Source: a virus. From it: a DNA stretch of 48,940 bases. Every line of letters begins with the position of its first letter. The first letter of the stretch is position 1. The stretch is taken from the IMG/VR virus record IMGVR_UViG_3300035670_000329, positions 1 to 48,940 of that record; one strand, 5' to 3'. Below the pieces are notes generated by a model. The model ran no database searches. It saw nothing but the letters and a program-made list of their open reading frames with translations, and had not been told where the DNA came from. The position numbers and the translations under genes are program-made. Positions 47,979 through 48,940 of the stretch are shown here, in pieces.

Positions 47979-48940
47979 ATGTCTATAAAACTTACAGCAG
48001 AGCAACGCATTCAGAAGGCACACATTGCCATGATGAATGATCCCAAGTATTGCCTGTACTCAGGCATCTTTATGATGGGCAAGACGGAGGTGCTCGATAC
48101 AGGGTGCCCCACTGCGTATACCAATGGGCGTGATGTGAAGTATGGACGCAAGTTCGTTGACAAGTTATCCGATCCTGAGTTGAAGGGTTTGATCTTGCAC
48201 GAGAACTTGCACAAGGCGTTTCGGCATCTGACTGTGTGGGAAGATCTTCACAAGCAAGACCATCGCAGAGCTAACATGGCATGCGATTACGTCATCAACT
48301 TAATGATCTATGACTTAGATCAGAGCGGTATAAACGTGAAGCTGCCTGAAGGTGGACTGCTCGATGAACAGTATCGTGGCATGGACGCAGGCACTGTGTT
48401 TCGATTACTCAAAGACAAGAAGGAGAAGGGACGTGGTAAGACACCAAGTGATGATACGGATGAGTCGTCGGCGGGGGACGGTGAAGAATCTCTCGATGAG
48501 CATGGGTGGGATGATGCTAAAGAAATGTCTACACAAGAACGAGAAAAGCTTGCACGAGACATTGACCAAGCGTTGCGACAAGGTGCCCTACTAGCAGGCA
48601 AGATGAAAGGCAATCTGCCGCGTGAGATTACAGATCTGCTCGAAGCTAAGGTTGATTGGCGTGAAGCACTGCGTGAGTTCGTGTCGTCTTACTGCGCTGA
48701 TAAAGATGTGTCTACATGGCGTAAACCAAACAGGCGGTGGGTTGATCGTGACATCTACATGCCCACGCTGATTGGGGAAACTATCGGTAGGCTCGTGGTT
48801 GCCATCGACATGTCAGGCTCTATCGGCACCGAGGAGATCGGTAAGTTTCTTGGTGAGCTTATGAGCATCTGCCAATCGGTTACACCGGAAGGCATTGACT
48901 TGCTGTACTGGGATACAGAAGTTTGTCAGCACGAGAAGTA
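47979..48940 (+). CDS. VWA-like metallopeptidase protein, partner of MoxR (partial, >320 aa)
   Basis: Open to the right edge of the window (320 codons seen, no stop). GGAGAGTGAAT precedes the ATG. An N-terminal DUF2201-type metallopeptidase-like region has HENLH (74-78; LILHENLHKAFRH). A charged linker follows (about 145-190). The C-terminal VWA-like domain has the metal-site motif VVAIDMSGSIG (Asp277-x-Ser-Gly-Ser). The pair resembles vWA-MoxR-associated modules. It may be a phage-encoded protein-processing or host-takeover machine; the target is unknown. Confidence 0.88.
   Translation, partial: MSIKLTAEQRIQKAHIAMMNDPKYCLYSGIFMMGKTEVLDTGCPTAYTNGRDVKYGRKFVDKLSDPELKGLILHENLHKAFRHLTVWEDLHKQDHRRANMACDYVINLMIYDLDQSGINVKLPEGGLLDEQYRGMDAGTVFRLLKDKKEKGRGKTPSDDTDESSAGDGEESLDEHGWDDAKEMSTQEREKLARDIDQALRQGALLAGKMKGNLPREITDLLEAKVDWREALREFVSSYCADKDVSTWRKPNRRWVDRDIYMPTLIGETIGRLVVAIDMSGSIGTEEIGKFLGELMSICQSVTPEGIDLLYWDTEVCQHEK

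Overview
The window reads as most of the genome of a tailed double-stranded DNA phage (Caudoviricetes), almost certainly with a short-tailed, podovirus-like virion. It has terminase, P22-type portal, scaffold, capsid, head-tail adaptors, a gp10-like tail hub and very large internal or ejected virion proteins, but no tape measure, sheath or tail tube. Codon use, Shine-Dalgarno sites and the lysis and LPS-type glycosyltransferase genes suggest a Gram-negative host, which the sequence alone does not identify. No integrase, excisionase or lysogeny repressor is visible, and the DNA replication enzymes must lie outside the window.

Layout. Bases 40-41211 form one leftward (minus strand) late block. 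From its start this reads: small and large terminase, portal, a small helical protein, a GroES-like co-chaperonin, scaffold, a 149-residue protein, a probable capsid decoration protein and the major capsid protein. A bidirectional terminator (about 32718-32744), an HNH endonuclease and a structured 5' leader follow. Next come about ten small virion or unknown genes, two adaptors, paralogous beta-rich proteins, an MptE-like protein, a repeat protein and a tail fibre ending in seven RCC1-type repeats. After the fibre lies a glycan and sulfation cassette (sulfotransferase-glycosyltransferase fusion, tail chaperone, GT25, APS-kinase-like/nucleotidylyltransferase fusion, GT32, 2OG-oxygenase-like protein). 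The block ends with a lysis cassette (two membrane proteins, a second HNH and a GH24 lysozyme), the tail hub, a jelly-roll-like protein and four large ejection-type proteins. The last of these is an 1819-residue polyvalent protein with a zinc-peptidase motif.

Bases 41212-41694 are a divergent control region. From 41695 to the right edge everything is transcribed rightward: a Lys/Ala-rich protein, a 1.3 kb regulatory stretch, a run of small early-type genes (zinc-ribbon protein, HAD phosphatase, NinX-like protein and unknowns), a MoxR AAA+ ATPase, and a VWA/metallopeptidase protein cut by the window edge. Genes are tightly packed, with ATGA, GTGA, TTGA and TAATG overlaps throughout.

The most unusual feature is a 19-bp palindrome, GGTTAAGTCNGACTTAACC. 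It occurs nine times between 41575 and 47967 and I did not see it in the leftward block. Several copies sit just before the Shine-Dalgarno site of a rightward gene, which suggests a dispersed operator set controlling the early module. Other notable elements are twin perfect 24-bp palindromes with compensating base changes, an origin-like segment with inverted repeats, a pseudoknot-capable leader in front of a virion gene, a G-quadruplex-prone tract, and the late sulfation/glycosylation cassette next to the tail fibre.
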